From AC-32 sp963728765 (GTDB taxonomy: Bacteria > Actinomycetota > Thermoleophilia > Gaiellales > Gaiellaceae): 64,000 nucleotides of DNA. Both the position numbers and the translations under genes were made by a program. Positions 8,613 to 16,618 of the stretch are shown in pieces. The notes under the pieces were generated by a model. It saw only the letters and a program-made list of their open reading frames with translations, made no database searches and had not been told where the DNA came from. Location of the stretch: contig CAVSKX010000001.1 of the NCBI GenBank assembly GCA_963728765.1, positions 186,001 to 250,000 on the forward strand, read 5' to 3'. Position 1 is the first letter of the stretch; the number at the start of each line of letters is the position of its first letter.

Positions 8613-10444
8613 AAAAGCGCCTCCATCGCGTCGGCGAGCTCGCCCGCCCGCAGCGGCAGGCCGCGCACACGGTTGTAGCCCACCGCATCGACGAGGAACT
8701 CGGCGCGGACGAGCTTCAGCAGCTGGCCAAGATTCATCTCGGGGACGAGCACCCGGTCGTACGAACGCAGCACCTCGCCCGTGTTGCGCGGGAACGGGTT
8801 CAGGTGCATCAGGTGCGCCTGAGCGACCTTCTTGCCCTCCTTGCGCAGCCGCCGCACAGCCGCCGTGATCGGCCCATAGGTCCCGCCCCAACCGAGCACG
8901 AGCAGCGAGGCGCCGTCAGGATCGTCCACCGCTAGCTCCGGGATGTCGGCCGCGATGTTCGCGACCTTCTGCGCACGCAGCCGAACCATCCGGTCGTGGT
9001 TGTCGGGGTCGTACGAGACGTTGCCGGTCTCGTCCTGCTTCTCGAGGCCGCCGAGCCGGTGCTCGAGCCCGGGCGTGCCGGGAATCGCCCACGCACGCGC
9101 GAGCGTCTCCGGGTCGCGGATATAGGGCAGGAACTCGCCGTCACGGTTCGGCCCGGTCGCGAAGTCGACGGGGATCTCCGGGAGCGCGTCCGCGTCGGGA
9201 AGGAGCCACGGTTCCGAGCCGTTCGCGAGGTACGCGTCCGAAAGCAGGTAGACGGGCGTGCGGTACTTCAGCGAGATCCGCGCAGCCTCCAGCGCGGCGT
9301 CGAAACACCCGCCCGGAGTCGACGCGGCCACCACGGGAACCGGCGACTCGGCGTTACGCCCGAAGAGCACCATCAGCAGATCGGCCTGCTCCGGCTTCGT
9401 CGGCATGCCCGTCGAGGGGCCGGCCCGCTGGATGTCGAGGATCAGCAGCGGCAGCTCGAGCGCGACCGCGAGCCCGACCGTCTCCGCCTTCAGCACAACC
9501 CCCGGGCCGCTGGACGTGCAAACGCCGAGCGCGCCGCCGAAGCTGGCCCCGACCGCCGCACCGGCCGCCGCGATCTCGTCCTCCGCCTGGAACGTGCGCA
9601 CCCCGAAGCGCTTGTGCCGCGAGAGGTCCTCGAGGATCCCCGAGGCCGGCGTGATCGGATAGGCGCCGAGAAAGAGCTCGAGGCCGCTCTGCACGCTCGC
9701 CGCGATCAGCCCGAGCCCGAGCGCCTGGTTCCCGGTGATGTTGCGGTAGGTGCCGGGCGGCATCGGAGCCGGCGCGACCTCGTACGAGACGACGAAGTCC
9801 TCCGACGTCTCGCCGTAGGCCCAGCCGGCCTTGAACGCCTTCACGTTCGCCTGGGCGATCGGCGGCTTCGAGGCGAACTTCCGCTCGAGGTACTCGACCG
9901 TGCCTTCGGTCGGCCGGTGGTAGAGCCACGACATCAGGCCGAGCGCGAACATGTTCTTCGAGCGCTCCGCCTCGCGCTTGGTGATGTCGACCTCCTTCAG
10001 CGCCTCCAAGGTCAGCGACGTCAGCGGCACCTCGTGGACGTGGTACTCGTCGAGCGAGCCGTCGTCGAGTGGGCTCGCCCGGTAGCCGGCCTTCTCGAGG
10101 TTCCGCTCGGTGAAGGCGTCGCGGTTGACGATCAGCGTGCCGCCCTTCGGCAGGTCGCGCAGGTTCGTCTTCAGCGCGGCCGGGTTCATCGCGACGAGCA
10201 CGTCGGGCGCGTCGCCCGGGGTGAGGATGTCGTGGTCGGCGAAGTGGAGCTGGAAGCCGGACACGCCTGGCAGCGAGCCGGCCGGCGCGCGGATCTCGGC
10301 CGGGAAGTCGGGCAGCGTCGAGAGGTCGTTGCCGATCAGCGCCGTCTCGCTGGTGAAACGGCCGCCGGTCAGCTGCATGCCGTCGCCGGAGTCGCCGGCG
10401 AAACGGATGGTCACCTGCTCGAGCTGCTCGACCGGCTTTGCCAT
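8609..10444 (-). CDS. korA: 2-oxoacid:ferredoxin oxidoreductase alpha subunit (gamma-alpha fusion)
   Basis: 611 aa, the normal size of the fused gamma-alpha chain of 2-oxoacid:ferredoxin oxidoreductases. The N-terminal ~190 residues are the gamma domain (AGDSGDGMQLTGG, then APAGSLPGVSGFQ). The alpha domain begins near residue 215 with GNQALGLG, the YPITPASGI motif and EDEIAAAGAA, and includes the TSSGPG and GPSTGMPTKPEQ segments that contact substrate and cofactor. The TPASG alpha motif favours the Kor type used in actinobacterial TCA cycles; substrate specificity (2-oxoglutarate versus pyruvate) cannot be settled by eye. Forms an operon with korB and the downstream hydrolase. Confidence 0.93.
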   Translation of the reverse strand: MAKPVEQLEQVTIRFAGDSGDGMQLTGGRFTSETALIGNDLSTLPDFPAEIRAPAGSLPGVSGFQLHFADHDILTPGDAPDVLVAMNPAALKTNLRDLPKGGTLIVNRDAFTERNLEKAGYRASPLDDGSLDEYHVHEVPLTSLTLEALKEVDITKREAERSKNMFALGLMSWLYHRPTEGTVEYLERKFASKPPIAQANVKAFKAGWAYGETSEDFVVSYEVAPAPMPPGTYRNITGNQALGLGLIAASVQSGLELFLGAYPITPASGILEDLSRHKRFGVRTFQAEDEIAAAGAAVGASFGGALGVCTSSGPGVVLKAETVGLAVALELPLLILDIQRAGPSTGMPTKPEQADLLMVLFGRNAESPVPVVAASTPGGCFDAALEAARISLKYRTPVYLLSDAYLANGSEPWLLPDADALPEIPVDFATGPNRDGEFLPYIRDPETLARAWAIPGTPGLEHRLGGLEKQDETGNVSYDPDNHDRMVRLRAQKVANIAADIPELAVDDPDGASLLVLGWGGTYGPITAAVRRLRKEGKKVAQAHLMHLNPFPRNTGEVLRSYDRVLVPEMNLGQLLKLVRAEFLVDAVGYNRVRGLPLRAGELADAMEALL

Positions 10445-10476
10445 TCGCCGCTAGGTATAGCACCGGGGCGGGGGAG

Positions 10477-10662
10477 CTATGCAGAGCCGGCGGCTCTGCT
10501 GCGGTGGCGCCGCACCCGGGCCCGGTTACCGCAGGTATCGGAGTCGCACCAGCGGCGGGCCCGGCTGCGGGTCGCGTCGTAGAAGACCCGGCGGCAGGAC
10601 TCGTCGGCACACCGCTTCAGCCGCGGGGCGCGCTCGCCGCAGCTTCGCCGGGAAGCTCGTCC
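10477..10662 (-). pseudogene. CGNR zinc-finger protein remnant (C-terminal domain only)
   Basis: A 61-codon open stretch on the minus strand, bounded upstream by an in-frame TAG at 10663 and lacking any start codon, encodes the C-terminal zinc finger of CGNR (ABATE-type) transcription factors: RLKRCADESCRRVFYD, then RRWC and CGNRARVRRHR. All four zinc cysteines remain. The ~100-residue N-terminal ABATE domain is absent in all frames upstream. The region 10684-10794 contains only a 36-codon GTG frame that I do not recognise. The gene is either a decayed relic or frameshifted. Confidence 0.7.
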
Positions 10663-10790
10663 CTACCGTGACGAGCGCCGGCCTCACCGACGTGCTACGC
10701 CACCGCCTCGCGCGCGCTCGGGCCAGCGCGTGGGCTGCACGGTCACGCCGTCGGACGGGAAGCTGCGCGGGCCGACCGCGAGCACCCGCG

Positions 10791-11024
10791 TCACGGTTCG
10801 GTGACCCGCACGACCGTCAGACCCCACGCCTCGCCGGAATCGAACAGCTCGTCCGGGTCGACCTCGTCGCGCCAGCCGATGAAGTGCCGCTCCGAGTCGT
10901 CCGCAGTCGAGCCGTAGACGGCGAGCCGCGCCTCGGCCTCCGGCTCCTCCGGCCCGCGCTCGAGCTCCTCACGCCGGCGCTCGGCCTCCTCCGCCGCGGG
11001 GCCTTCTGCATATCCCTTTGCCAT
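10791..11024 (-). CDS. Small acidic conserved-looking protein, function unknown
   Basis: 77 aa from ATG 11024, which overlaps the VOC gene stop by one base (TGATG). Residues 5-35 are Glu/Arg-rich and probably helical; the C-terminal half (LAVYGST, RHFIGWRDEVDPDELF, GLTVVRV) looks like a compact beta/alpha domain. There is no signal or membrane segment. Coupled translation with the VOC-family dioxygenase-like gene suggests co-expression. The family is not recognised. Confidence 0.65.
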   Translation of the reverse strand: MAKGYAEGPAAEEAERRREELERGPEEPEAEARLAVYGSTADDSERHFIGWRDEVDPDELFDSGEAWGLTVVRVTEP

Positions 11025-11506
11025 CAGGCCGCCTCGTTGAGCAGCGCCTGGAGGTCGAGCGGCGCGTTGGCCATCGCCACGCCCTCCCCCTCGCTCGGGC
11101 GCGGCCACTCGTCCTTCGGCCGGTCGCGGTAGAGCTCGACCCCATTCCCGTCCGGGTCGCGGAGGTAAATCGCCTCCGAGACGCCGTGATCCGTCGCGCC
11201 GTCGATCGGCCAGCGCGCGTCCACGAGGCGCCGCAGCGCGTTCCCGAGCTGCGCCCGGTCCGGGTAGCGGATTGCCACGTGGTAGAGCCCAGTCGTGCCG
11301 GCCGGGGGCGCCGAGCCGCCTCGCGAATCCCACGTGTTCAGCCCGAGGTGGTGGTGGTAGCCGCCCGCCGAGATGAACGCGGCCTGGTCGCCCATCCGCT
11401 GCATCACGTCGAAGCCGAGGATGTCGCGGTAGAACGCCAGCGCGCGGTCGATGTCCGAGACCTTCAGGTGCACGTGGCCGATGTCGACGCGCGAGTCGAT
11501 GCTCAC
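11024..11506 (-). CDS. VOC-family (glyoxalase/extradiol dioxygenase-like) protein
   Basis: 160 aa from GTG 11506. Opens with IGHVHLKVSDIDRALAFYRD, the classic first beta-alpha-beta unit of the vicinal-oxygen-chelate fold, continues with GGYHHHLGLNTW, and repeats the fold at LYHVAIRYPD, ending in YLRDPDGNGVELYRDRP. The metal-binding His/Glu pattern (H in GHVHLK, H in GGYHHH or LYHVAI, E in VELY) resembles catechol 2,3-dioxygenase-like members. The reaction is unknown. Longer upstream frames lack a family match. Divergent from the XRE regulator across 45 bp. Confidence 0.85.
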   Translation of the reverse strand: MSIDSRVDIGHVHLKVSDIDRALAFYRDILGFDVMQRMGDQAAFISAGGYHHHLGLNTWDSRGGSAPPAGTTGLYHVAIRYPDRAQLGNALRRLVDARWPIDGATDHGVSEAIYLRDPDGNGVELYRDRPKDEWPRPSEGEGVAMANAPLDLQALLNEAA

Positions 11507-11551
11507 GCCGCCGACGATAGCGGGTGGACGGCCGCCGCACGGGGGGTCAAG

Positions 11552-12457
11552 ATGGACGTGGTGTTCCCTTCCCCCGAGGGACAGGCCGAGACCATCGGTC
11601 AGCGTCTGCGGCGCCTGCGGCACGAACGTGGGCTGTCTCAGCGCGAGCTCGCAAGCCCCGGCGTCTCGTACGCGTACATCTCCCGCATCGAGGCGGGCGC
11701 ACGGCGCCCCTCGGTCAAGGCTCTGCGGATGCTGGCGCGCAAGCTCGGGGTCTCGGCCGACTACCTCGAGACGGGATCGGAGATCCGCGACGTGGAGGAG
11801 CGGGAGCTGCGGATCGCGGATGCCGAGCTCGGGCTACGCCTCGACGACGACAGCGACCGCGCCGAGGCCGCGCTGCTCCAGCTCCACGACGAGGCCGTCG
11901 CCGCGGGCGACGCAATCGCAGCCTCCCGAGTGAGCATCGCGCTCGGGCTGGCCTCAGCGGCGGCCGGCAGGAACACCGAGGCGATCGAGCGGCTCGAGGC
12001 CGGCCTCGAGGTCTCGCCGGTCTCTCCGAGCCTTCGTCCCGAGGTGTTCGGGACGCTCGGCCGCGCGTACACGGCGACGAGCCGGCCGGACCTCGCCGTC
12101 GAGCTGTTCGAGCGTTGCCTGGGAGAGATCGCCGAGGACGCGCCCGAGGACGTCGCGGCCCGGGTCCGGTTCACGACGTACCTCGGCAACGCTCTGAGCG
12201 AGCTCGACGAGCTCGAGCGGGCGCAGTCGGTGCTCGCCGCCGCGTTCGAGCATGCGGACGAGGTGACCGACCCGTACGCACGCGTCCGCCTCTACCGCTC
12301 GCTCGCCCGGCTGAACGAGTCCCGTGGGCGGCCTCTGACCGCGCTCGAGTGCGTCCGGCGCGCGCTCGCCCTGCTGGCCGTTACGGACGACCTCGAGGTG
12401 CTCGCGCACGCCGAGGCCGCCGAGCCCGTCGGCACCGACACTCGAACTGCCCGGTGA
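11552..12457 (+). CDS. XRE-family regulator with TPR array, C-terminally shortened
   Basis: 301 aa. Residues 13-70 are a Cro/C1-type helix-turn-helix (IGQRLRRLRHERGLSQREL, then YISRIEAGARRPS). From about residue 85 there are tetratricopeptide-like helical pairs (AIERLEAGLEVSP, AVELFERCLGEI, RLYRSLARLNESRGRP). The XRE-TPR protein elsewhere in this window is 449 aa; here the repeats stop after LALLAVTDDLEV and the last ~20 residues (HAEAAEPVGTDTRTAR) do not look like TPR sequence. The stop overlaps the glycosylase GTG as GTGA. A 3' deletion is inferred. Ligand- or peptide-responsive transcription control is the usual role of this architecture. Confidence 0.8.
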   Translation: MDVVFPSPEGQAETIGQRLRRLRHERGLSQRELASPGVSYAYISRIEAGARRPSVKALRMLARKLGVSADYLETGSEIRDVEERELRIADAELGLRLDDDSDRAEAALLQLHDEAVAAGDAIAASRVSIALGLASAAAGRNTEAIERLEAGLEVSPVSPSLRPEVFGTLGRAYTATSRPDLAVELFERCLGEIAEDAPEDVAARVRFTTYLGNALSELDELERAQSVLAAAFEHADEVTDPYARVRLYRSLARLNESRGRPLTALECVRRALALLAVTDDLEVLAHAEAAEPVGTDTRTAR

Positions 12458-13305
12458 TCACGGCCGCGGTCCGACCGCGCGGCCCGTACTCCCTGCGCGA
12501 CACGACTCGCGCGGGCGGCGACGCGACCCGCGCGGTGGTCGACGGCGTGCTCGTCGCGGCACTCGCGAGCGGCGGCGCGGGGCGAGCGTGGCAGCAGGCC
12601 GACGGCACCGTCCAGCTGCGCGCGCCACACGAGGCCGGGATCGACGAGCTGCGGTTCGTGCTCGCGCTCGACGACGATCACGGCGAGTTTCTTCGCCGCT
12701 TCTCGCGCGACCCGCTGATCGGCAAGGCGACGCGGCGTGTGCGCGGGCTGCGGCCACTGCGTACTCCGACGGTTGCACAGGCGCTGCTGCGGGCGGTCTG
12801 CGGTCAGCTGATCCAGGCGCGGCGGGCCCGGTCGATCGAGCGGACGGTCGTGAAGGCGCTGATGCCGCCGCTGACGGGAACACGCCTCCATGCGCCCCCG
12901 GATTGCGCGGCCTTCGCCGGCCTCGCGCCTGCCGAGCTGCGCAGGCTCGGTCTCGGCACGCGGCGCGGCGGTGCGCTCGTCCGCATCTGCCGCTCGCTCG
13001 ACCTCGAGCGGCTCCGCTCGCTCCCCGGCGACGCGTGCGCCGACAGGCTCCTGCGCGAGCGCGGGCTCGGGCCCTGGTCGGTCGGTGTCGTCTTTCTCGA
13101 AGGGCTCGGCCGATACGACCGCGGCCTCGTCGCCGACCTCGGGCTGGTGAAGCTGCTTTCCGCGTTGCGCGGGCGGTGGGTCGAGGGGTGGGAGACGGCC
13201 GAGCTGCTGGAGCCGTACGGCGAGTGGGCCGGGCTCGCGAGCCTGTACCTGCTGCACGCGTACAAGAACGGCCTCGTGCCGGTGCGGAAGCCGCGCGCCG
13301 CCTGA
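12454..13305 (+). CDS. DNA-3-methyladenine glycosylase II-like (AlkA, HhH-GPD)
   Basis: 283 aa from GTG 12454. The N-terminal ~95 residues form an AlkA-like beta domain; then comes the helical HhH-GPD core with QALLRAVCGQLIQARRARSIE, LRRLGLGTRRGG, and the hairpin region GLGPWSVGVVFLEGLGRYDRGLVADLGL, whose Asp (in VADLGL) is the expected catalytic residue. Excises alkylated purines in base-excision repair. It is translationally overlapped with the shortened XRE-TPR gene, an unusual pairing that may reflect the deletion that shortened that gene. Confidence 0.85.
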   Translation: MITAAVRPRGPYSLRDTTRAGGDATRAVVDGVLVAALASGGAGRAWQQADGTVQLRAPHEAGIDELRFVLALDDDHGEFLRRFSRDPLIGKATRRVRGLRPLRTPTVAQALLRAVCGQLIQARRARSIERTVVKALMPPLTGTRLHAPPDCAAFAGLAPAELRRLGLGTRRGGALVRICRSLDLERLRSLPGDACADRLLRERGLGPWSVGVVFLEGLGRYDRGLVADLGLVKLLSALRGRWVEGWETAELLEPYGEWAGLASLYLLHAYKNGLVPVRKPRAA

Positions 13306-13333
13306 ACCGAGCGGATCGGCCTAGACTCGGCGC

Positions 13334-14152
13334 ATGGACGCGCGCCGCGTCGCCATTCTCGGCGCCGGGACGATCGGCGAATCGCTCCTGCGCGGCCTGC
13401 TCAGCGGCGGCTGGCGCGAGCCGTCCGAGATCGTCGCGACGGTACGCAACGAGGAGCGGGCCCGCGAGCTCGAGCAGCAGCACGGCGTGAAGGTGACCCT
13501 CTCGAACGCCGAGGCGGTCGCCGGCGCCAAGCTGGTCGTGATCGCGGTCAAGCCGCAGGACTTCGACGTGCTGCTCGGCGAGATCGGCGGCGTGCTGACG
13601 CCGGAGCAGACCGTGCTCTCGGTCGCCGCTGCGATCCCGACCTCTGCCATCGAGCGGCAGATCGCCGACGGAGTGCCGGTCGTCCGCGCGATGCCGAACC
13701 GGCCTGCGACCGTCCACGAGGGCATCGCCGGGATCTGCGCGGGCGCGCACGCGGGCGACGAGCACCTGCGGCTCGCGGAGGAGGCCCTCAGCCACCTCGG
13801 CGGGGTCGTCGAGGTGCCCGAGCGCTACATGGACGCCGTCACCGCCGTCTCGGGGTCCGGCCCCGCGTACTTCGCGCTGCTCGCCGAAGCGATGATCGAG
13901 GCCGGGATCCTGCTCGGGCTCTCGCGCGACGTCTCGACGCAACTCGTCGTCCAGACCATGCTCGGCACCGCGCGGCTGCTTCGCGACGAGGAGATCCATC
14001 CCGTCGAGCTGCGCGAGCAGGTGACCTCGCCCGGCGGGACGACGATCCGCGCGATCCGCGAGCTCGAGCGGGCAGGCGTGCGTGCCGCGTTCCTCAACGC
14101 GATTCAGGCGGCGATGGAGCGCTCGCGCGAGCTGGCAGCGGGCGAACAGTGA
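13334..14152 (+). CDS. proC: Pyrroline-5-carboxylate reductase
   Basis: 272 aa, full length. The last step of proline synthesis: NAD(P)H-dependent reduction of 1-pyrroline-5-carboxylate. N-terminal Rossmann motif GAGTIGESLL, AVKPQD, AMPNRPA, and the C-terminal dimerisation signature with SGSGPAYFALLAEAM and LREQVTSPGGTTI are all present. ATG 13334 is the only good start. The 3' end (coding MERSRELAAGEQ) is the first of three copies of a 203-bp tandem repeat that now separates proC from pgl. Confidence 0.95.
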   Translation: MDARRVAILGAGTIGESLLRGLLSGGWREPSEIVATVRNEERARELEQQHGVKVTLSNAEAVAGAKLVVIAVKPQDFDVLLGEIGGVLTPEQTVLSVAAAIPTSAIERQIADGVPVVRAMPNRPATVHEGIAGICAGAHAGDEHLRLAEEALSHLGGVVEVPERYMDAVTAVSGSGPAYFALLAEAMIEAGILLGLSRDVSTQLVVQTMLGTARLLRDEEIHPVELREQVTSPGGTTIRAIRELERAGVRAAFLNAIQAAMERSRELAAGEQ

Positions 14153-14558
14153 CTGCGCTCCATCGCCGCGGGGAGGGGGCTCTGGGGGGAACCGGGAGGT
14201 TCCCCCTCACGGAGTCCGCGACGAAGTCGCGGCGTGATTGGAGGAAGAAGGGGGTACTCGGGGGAAACATGGTTTCCCCCGAGGGACGGAGCCGCAAGGC
14301 GGCGGAGGACGCGGCTATGGAGCGCTCGCGCGAGCTGGCAGCGGGCGAACAGTGACTGCGCTCCATCGCCGCGGGGAGGGGGCTCTGGGGGGAACCGGGA
14401 GGTTCCCCCTCACGGAGTCCGCGACGGAGTCGCGGCGTGCTTGGAGGAAGAAGGGGGTACTCGGGGGAAACATGGTTTCCCCCGAGGGACGGAGCCGCAA
14501 GGCGGCGGAGGACGCGGCTATGGAGCGCTCGCGCGAGCTCGCGGCCGGCGAACAGTGA
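14114..14558. repeat. 203-bp tandem repeat containing the proC 3' end
   Basis: The 3' end of proC (ATG GAG CGC TCG ... CAG TGA) recurs at 14114, 14317 and 14520, a period of exactly 203 bp: two complete units and a third partial copy. Units 1 and 2 are almost identical; the third copy of the proC tail differs only at synonymous positions (CTG GCA GCG versus CTC GCG GCC). The third TGA overlaps the pgl ATG as TGATG. Each unit includes two hairpins. Because 203 is not a multiple of 3, the copies fall in different frames. Confidence 0.93.
14185..14283. repeat. Palindromic hairpins (REP-like) inside the 203-bp repeat
   Basis: First hairpin: GGGGGAACC at 14185-14193 pairs with GGTTCCCCC at 14198-14206 across a 4-nt loop. 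Second: CTCGGGGGAAAC at 14257-14268 pairs perfectly over 12 bp with 14272-14283 across a 3-nt ATG loop. Between them is CCGCGAC-GAA-GTCGCGG. All recur 203 bp downstream. A near-identical core, GGGGGAAAC-N3-GTTTCCCCC, is found after nadE at 42124-42150, so this is a dispersed element. Confidence 0.8.
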
Positions 14559-15247
14559 TGCTCGACGGCGTCGAGCTCACGGTCTGCGACGACGCCGAGC
14601 GGCTGGCCTCGGCAGTCGCCGACGAGCTCGTCGCAGCCGCGCGGTCGGGGGCGGCGATTGCGCTCACGGGAGGACGGTCGGTGGGAGGGGCGTACGAGCT
14701 GGCGGCCGAGCGTGAGCCCGACTGGAGCACGGCATCGCTGTGGTGGGGCGACGAGCGCTGCGTGCCACCCGAGGACGAGCGCTCCAACTACCGGCTCGCG
14801 CGCGAGACGCTCCTCGAGCGGCTCGAGGCGATTCCGCGCGAGGTGCAGCGCATCAATGGCGAGCTCGGTCCCGAGGAGGCGGCCGAGGAGTACGACGAGC
14901 TGTTGCGCGGGGTGTCGCTCGAGCTCGTGCTGCTCGGGATCGGGCCGGACGGGCACACCGCCTCGCTCTTCCCGAACCAGCCGACGCTCGACGAACGAGA
15001 CCGGCGCGCGATCCCGGCAGAGGCGACGCTCGAGCCATTCGTCGACCGCGTGACGCTGACACTGCCGGTGCTGTGCTCGGCGCCAAAGGTCGTGTTCGCC
15101 GTCACCGGCGACGAGAAGGCGGAGGCCGTCGAGCGCGCCTTTTCCAGGCCGCCCGACCCCTCGACACCTGCGAGCCTCGTCCGCTCGAGCGCGGGGCAGA
15201 CTAGGGTGATCGCAGACACGGCCGCCGCAGCGCGTTTGCCACGCTAG
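14558..15247 (+). CDS. pgl: 6-phosphogluconolactonase
   Basis: 229 aa from ATG 14558. Hydrolyses 6-phosphogluconolactone in the oxidative pentose phosphate pathway. Family features: IALTGGRSVGGAYELAA, WWGDERCVPPEDERSNYRLARETLL, and GIGPDGHTASLFP. Length matches DevB-type lactonases. The start overlaps the stop of the third proC-tail copy (TGATG), implying that in the ancestor proC and pgl were translationally coupled before the 203-bp duplications. Confidence 0.93.
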   Translation: MLDGVELTVCDDAERLASAVADELVAAARSGAAIALTGGRSVGGAYELAAEREPDWSTASLWWGDERCVPPEDERSNYRLARETLLERLEAIPREVQRINGELGPEEAAEEYDELLRGVSLELVLLGIGPDGHTASLFPNQPTLDERDRRAIPAEATLEPFVDRVTLTLPVLCSAPKVVFAVTGDEKAEAVERAFSRPPDPSTPASLVRSSAGQTRVIADTAAAARLPR

Positions 15248-15274
15248 ACACCGCGCGGCGGGCGGTGTTATACC
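15248..15274 (+). promoter_or_regulatory. Candidate ArsR operator and -10 box
   Basis: Inverted repeat ACACCGC (15248-15254) and GCGGTGT (15262-15268) with 7-nt spacing abuts TATACC (15269-15274), a -10-like hexamer 7 nt before ATG 15281. This placement fits autorepression by the ArsR-type protein and a near-leaderless transcript. Seen in sequence; function inferred. Confidence 0.5.
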
Positions 15275-15280
15275 CCGCTC

Positions 15281-15826
15281 ATGGCCGCCACCGAACCCAA
15301 GCCAATTCTGGACGTACTCACCCTCGATCAGCCGGAACAGCTCAAAGCGCTGGGGCATCCGCTGCGCCTGCGCGTGCTCGAGACGCTGGGCGCCGGCGAC
15401 GGGGAGCACCTGACCAACCGCGAGCTGGCCAACCGCCTCGGCGTGGATCCTGGGCACCTGCACTTCCACGTGCGGATGCTGCTGCGCGCGGGGCTGATCG
15501 AGCTGGCCGAGGGAGGCCACGGCCGCGAGAAGCCGTACCGGGCCGTCGCGCGCACCGTGCGAGTCGCACCCGCGCTCCTGAAGTCCGACGCGACGAGCGA
15601 CCTCCGTGCGGCGATGCTGGACGAGGTGCAGCGCGGCTGGGCCGAGCACGGCGCCACCGGAGCGTTCCGCTCGGCGCAGGTCACCGCGCGAATCACGCCC
15701 GAGCAGGCGGTGGAGCTGATCCAGGAGCTCGTCGAGCACGCGCGCGTGGCGGAAGATCCGTCGCTCCCGCCGCTCGTGATCACGACGGTGCTCCATCCGC
15801 CCTCGACCGTCGATCTCGAGAGCTAA
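15281..15826 (+). CDS. ArsR-family winged-helix regulator
   Basis: 181 aa. Residues ~15-95 are an ArsR-type wHTH (QLKALGHPLRLRVLETL, LTNRELANRLGVDPGHLHFHVRMLLRAGLIEL, then a basic wing with GREKPYRAV). The C-terminal ~85 residues are helical and may bind a ligand or dimerise. No metal-binding Cys pair of the ArsR/SmtB kind is present, so a non-metal signal is likelier. A palindrome overlapping the promoter suggests autoregulation. The TAA stop overlaps the TAG of the convergent gene (CTAA). Confidence 0.85.
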   Translation: MAATEPKPILDVLTLDQPEQLKALGHPLRLRVLETLGAGDGEHLTNRELANRLGVDPGHLHFHVRMLLRAGLIELAEGGHGREKPYRAVARTVRVAPALLKSDATSDLRAAMLDEVQRGWAEHGATGAFRSAQVTARITPEQAVELIQELVEHARVAEDPSLPPLVITTVLHPPSTVDLES

Positions 15827-16521
15827 GCCGCCGGCAGCAGAGGTGAGCTGAGCTCGGCCGCGATCCCGCGACGGCGGGCGAGCGCCTGCAGAACCAGCAC
15901 CGTGTCGGCGACCGGCAGGTCCTCGAGGTACTCCTCGCGAGTCGCGAAGGACTCGAGTACCTCCTCGGCGGCCTCGGCGTAACCCACGACGTCCTGCGCG
16001 GCCAGGTACGCAAGCGCGTCGCCGACGGCCTCGGGGAAGTCTTCACGGGTGCGAACTGAGTCGGCGTGGACGCGTGCCTCCTCGTCGTCGTCGAGCACGA
16101 GCAGCGCGAGCGCCGCCGCGTAGCGACCGATCGGGCCCTCGGCGTCGGGAGCGCCGGTCTCCAGCGCCCAGCGCGCCGCGTCCTCGGCCGCGGGCCAGTC
16201 TCCGGCGAGGACGAGCGACTTCAGGGCGCCGATCGGGCGACCCCAGCTCCCCGGCGGCGCGTCGGCAAAGCTCTCGCGATAGCGGTCGGCGGCGCGGTGA
16301 AACCGCGTGTTCGCCTCGTCGGCGCGGCCGAGCATCAGGAGCGCGAGCCCGGCCCCGGCGGCAGCGTTGCCAAGCCGCGTGAGCTGGCGCTGCCGTGTGT
16401 CGGCGTCCCGCGCGTCCGGAAGCCGCGCCTCGCCGTCGCGGTAGCGGGCCTCCTCGCGCTCGAGGTGCGCCGCCCAGTCCTCCTCGCCGCGGCGCTCGCG
16501 CGGGCCATCTGCTTCAGGCAC
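15823..16521 (-). CDS. TPR-like helical protein, function unknown
   Basis: 232 aa from GTG 16521, placed 6 nt after an AGGAGG; TTG 16527 would touch that ribosome site and is less likely. The protein is built of helical pairs resembling tetratricopeptide or Sel1-type repeats (LGNAAAGAGLALLMLGRADEANTRFHRAA is representative of the spacing, in two segments; WPAAEDAARWAL; EARVHADSVR). It has no signal or membrane segment. A scaffolding role is plausible. Convergent with the ArsR gene with overlapping stops. Confidence 0.7.
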   Translation of the reverse strand: MPEADGPRERRGEEDWAAHLEREEARYRDGEARLPDARDADTRQRQLTRLGNAAAGAGLALLMLGRADEANTRFHRAADRYRESFADAPPGSWGRPIGALKSLVLAGDWPAAEDAARWALETGAPDAEGPIGRYAAALALLVLDDDEEARVHADSVRTREDFPEAVGDALAYLAAQDVVGYAEAAEEVLESFATREEYLEDLPVADTVLVLQALARRRGIAAELSSPLLPAA

Positions 16522-16618
16522 ACCCAACCTCCTCCCCGGGGCGATCGTATCGAGGGCAGGCGCACGTGTCCGTCACGGGAGTGTGGCGGGACCGTGACGA
16601 TTGACTAGGGTCTTCGGC

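Noticed and set aside
10684..10794. A 36-codon GTG frame overlapping the small acidic gene stop (GTGA)
   Set aside because: No domain and ends in Arg/Gly-rich sequence; the overlap alone is not enough to call a gene.
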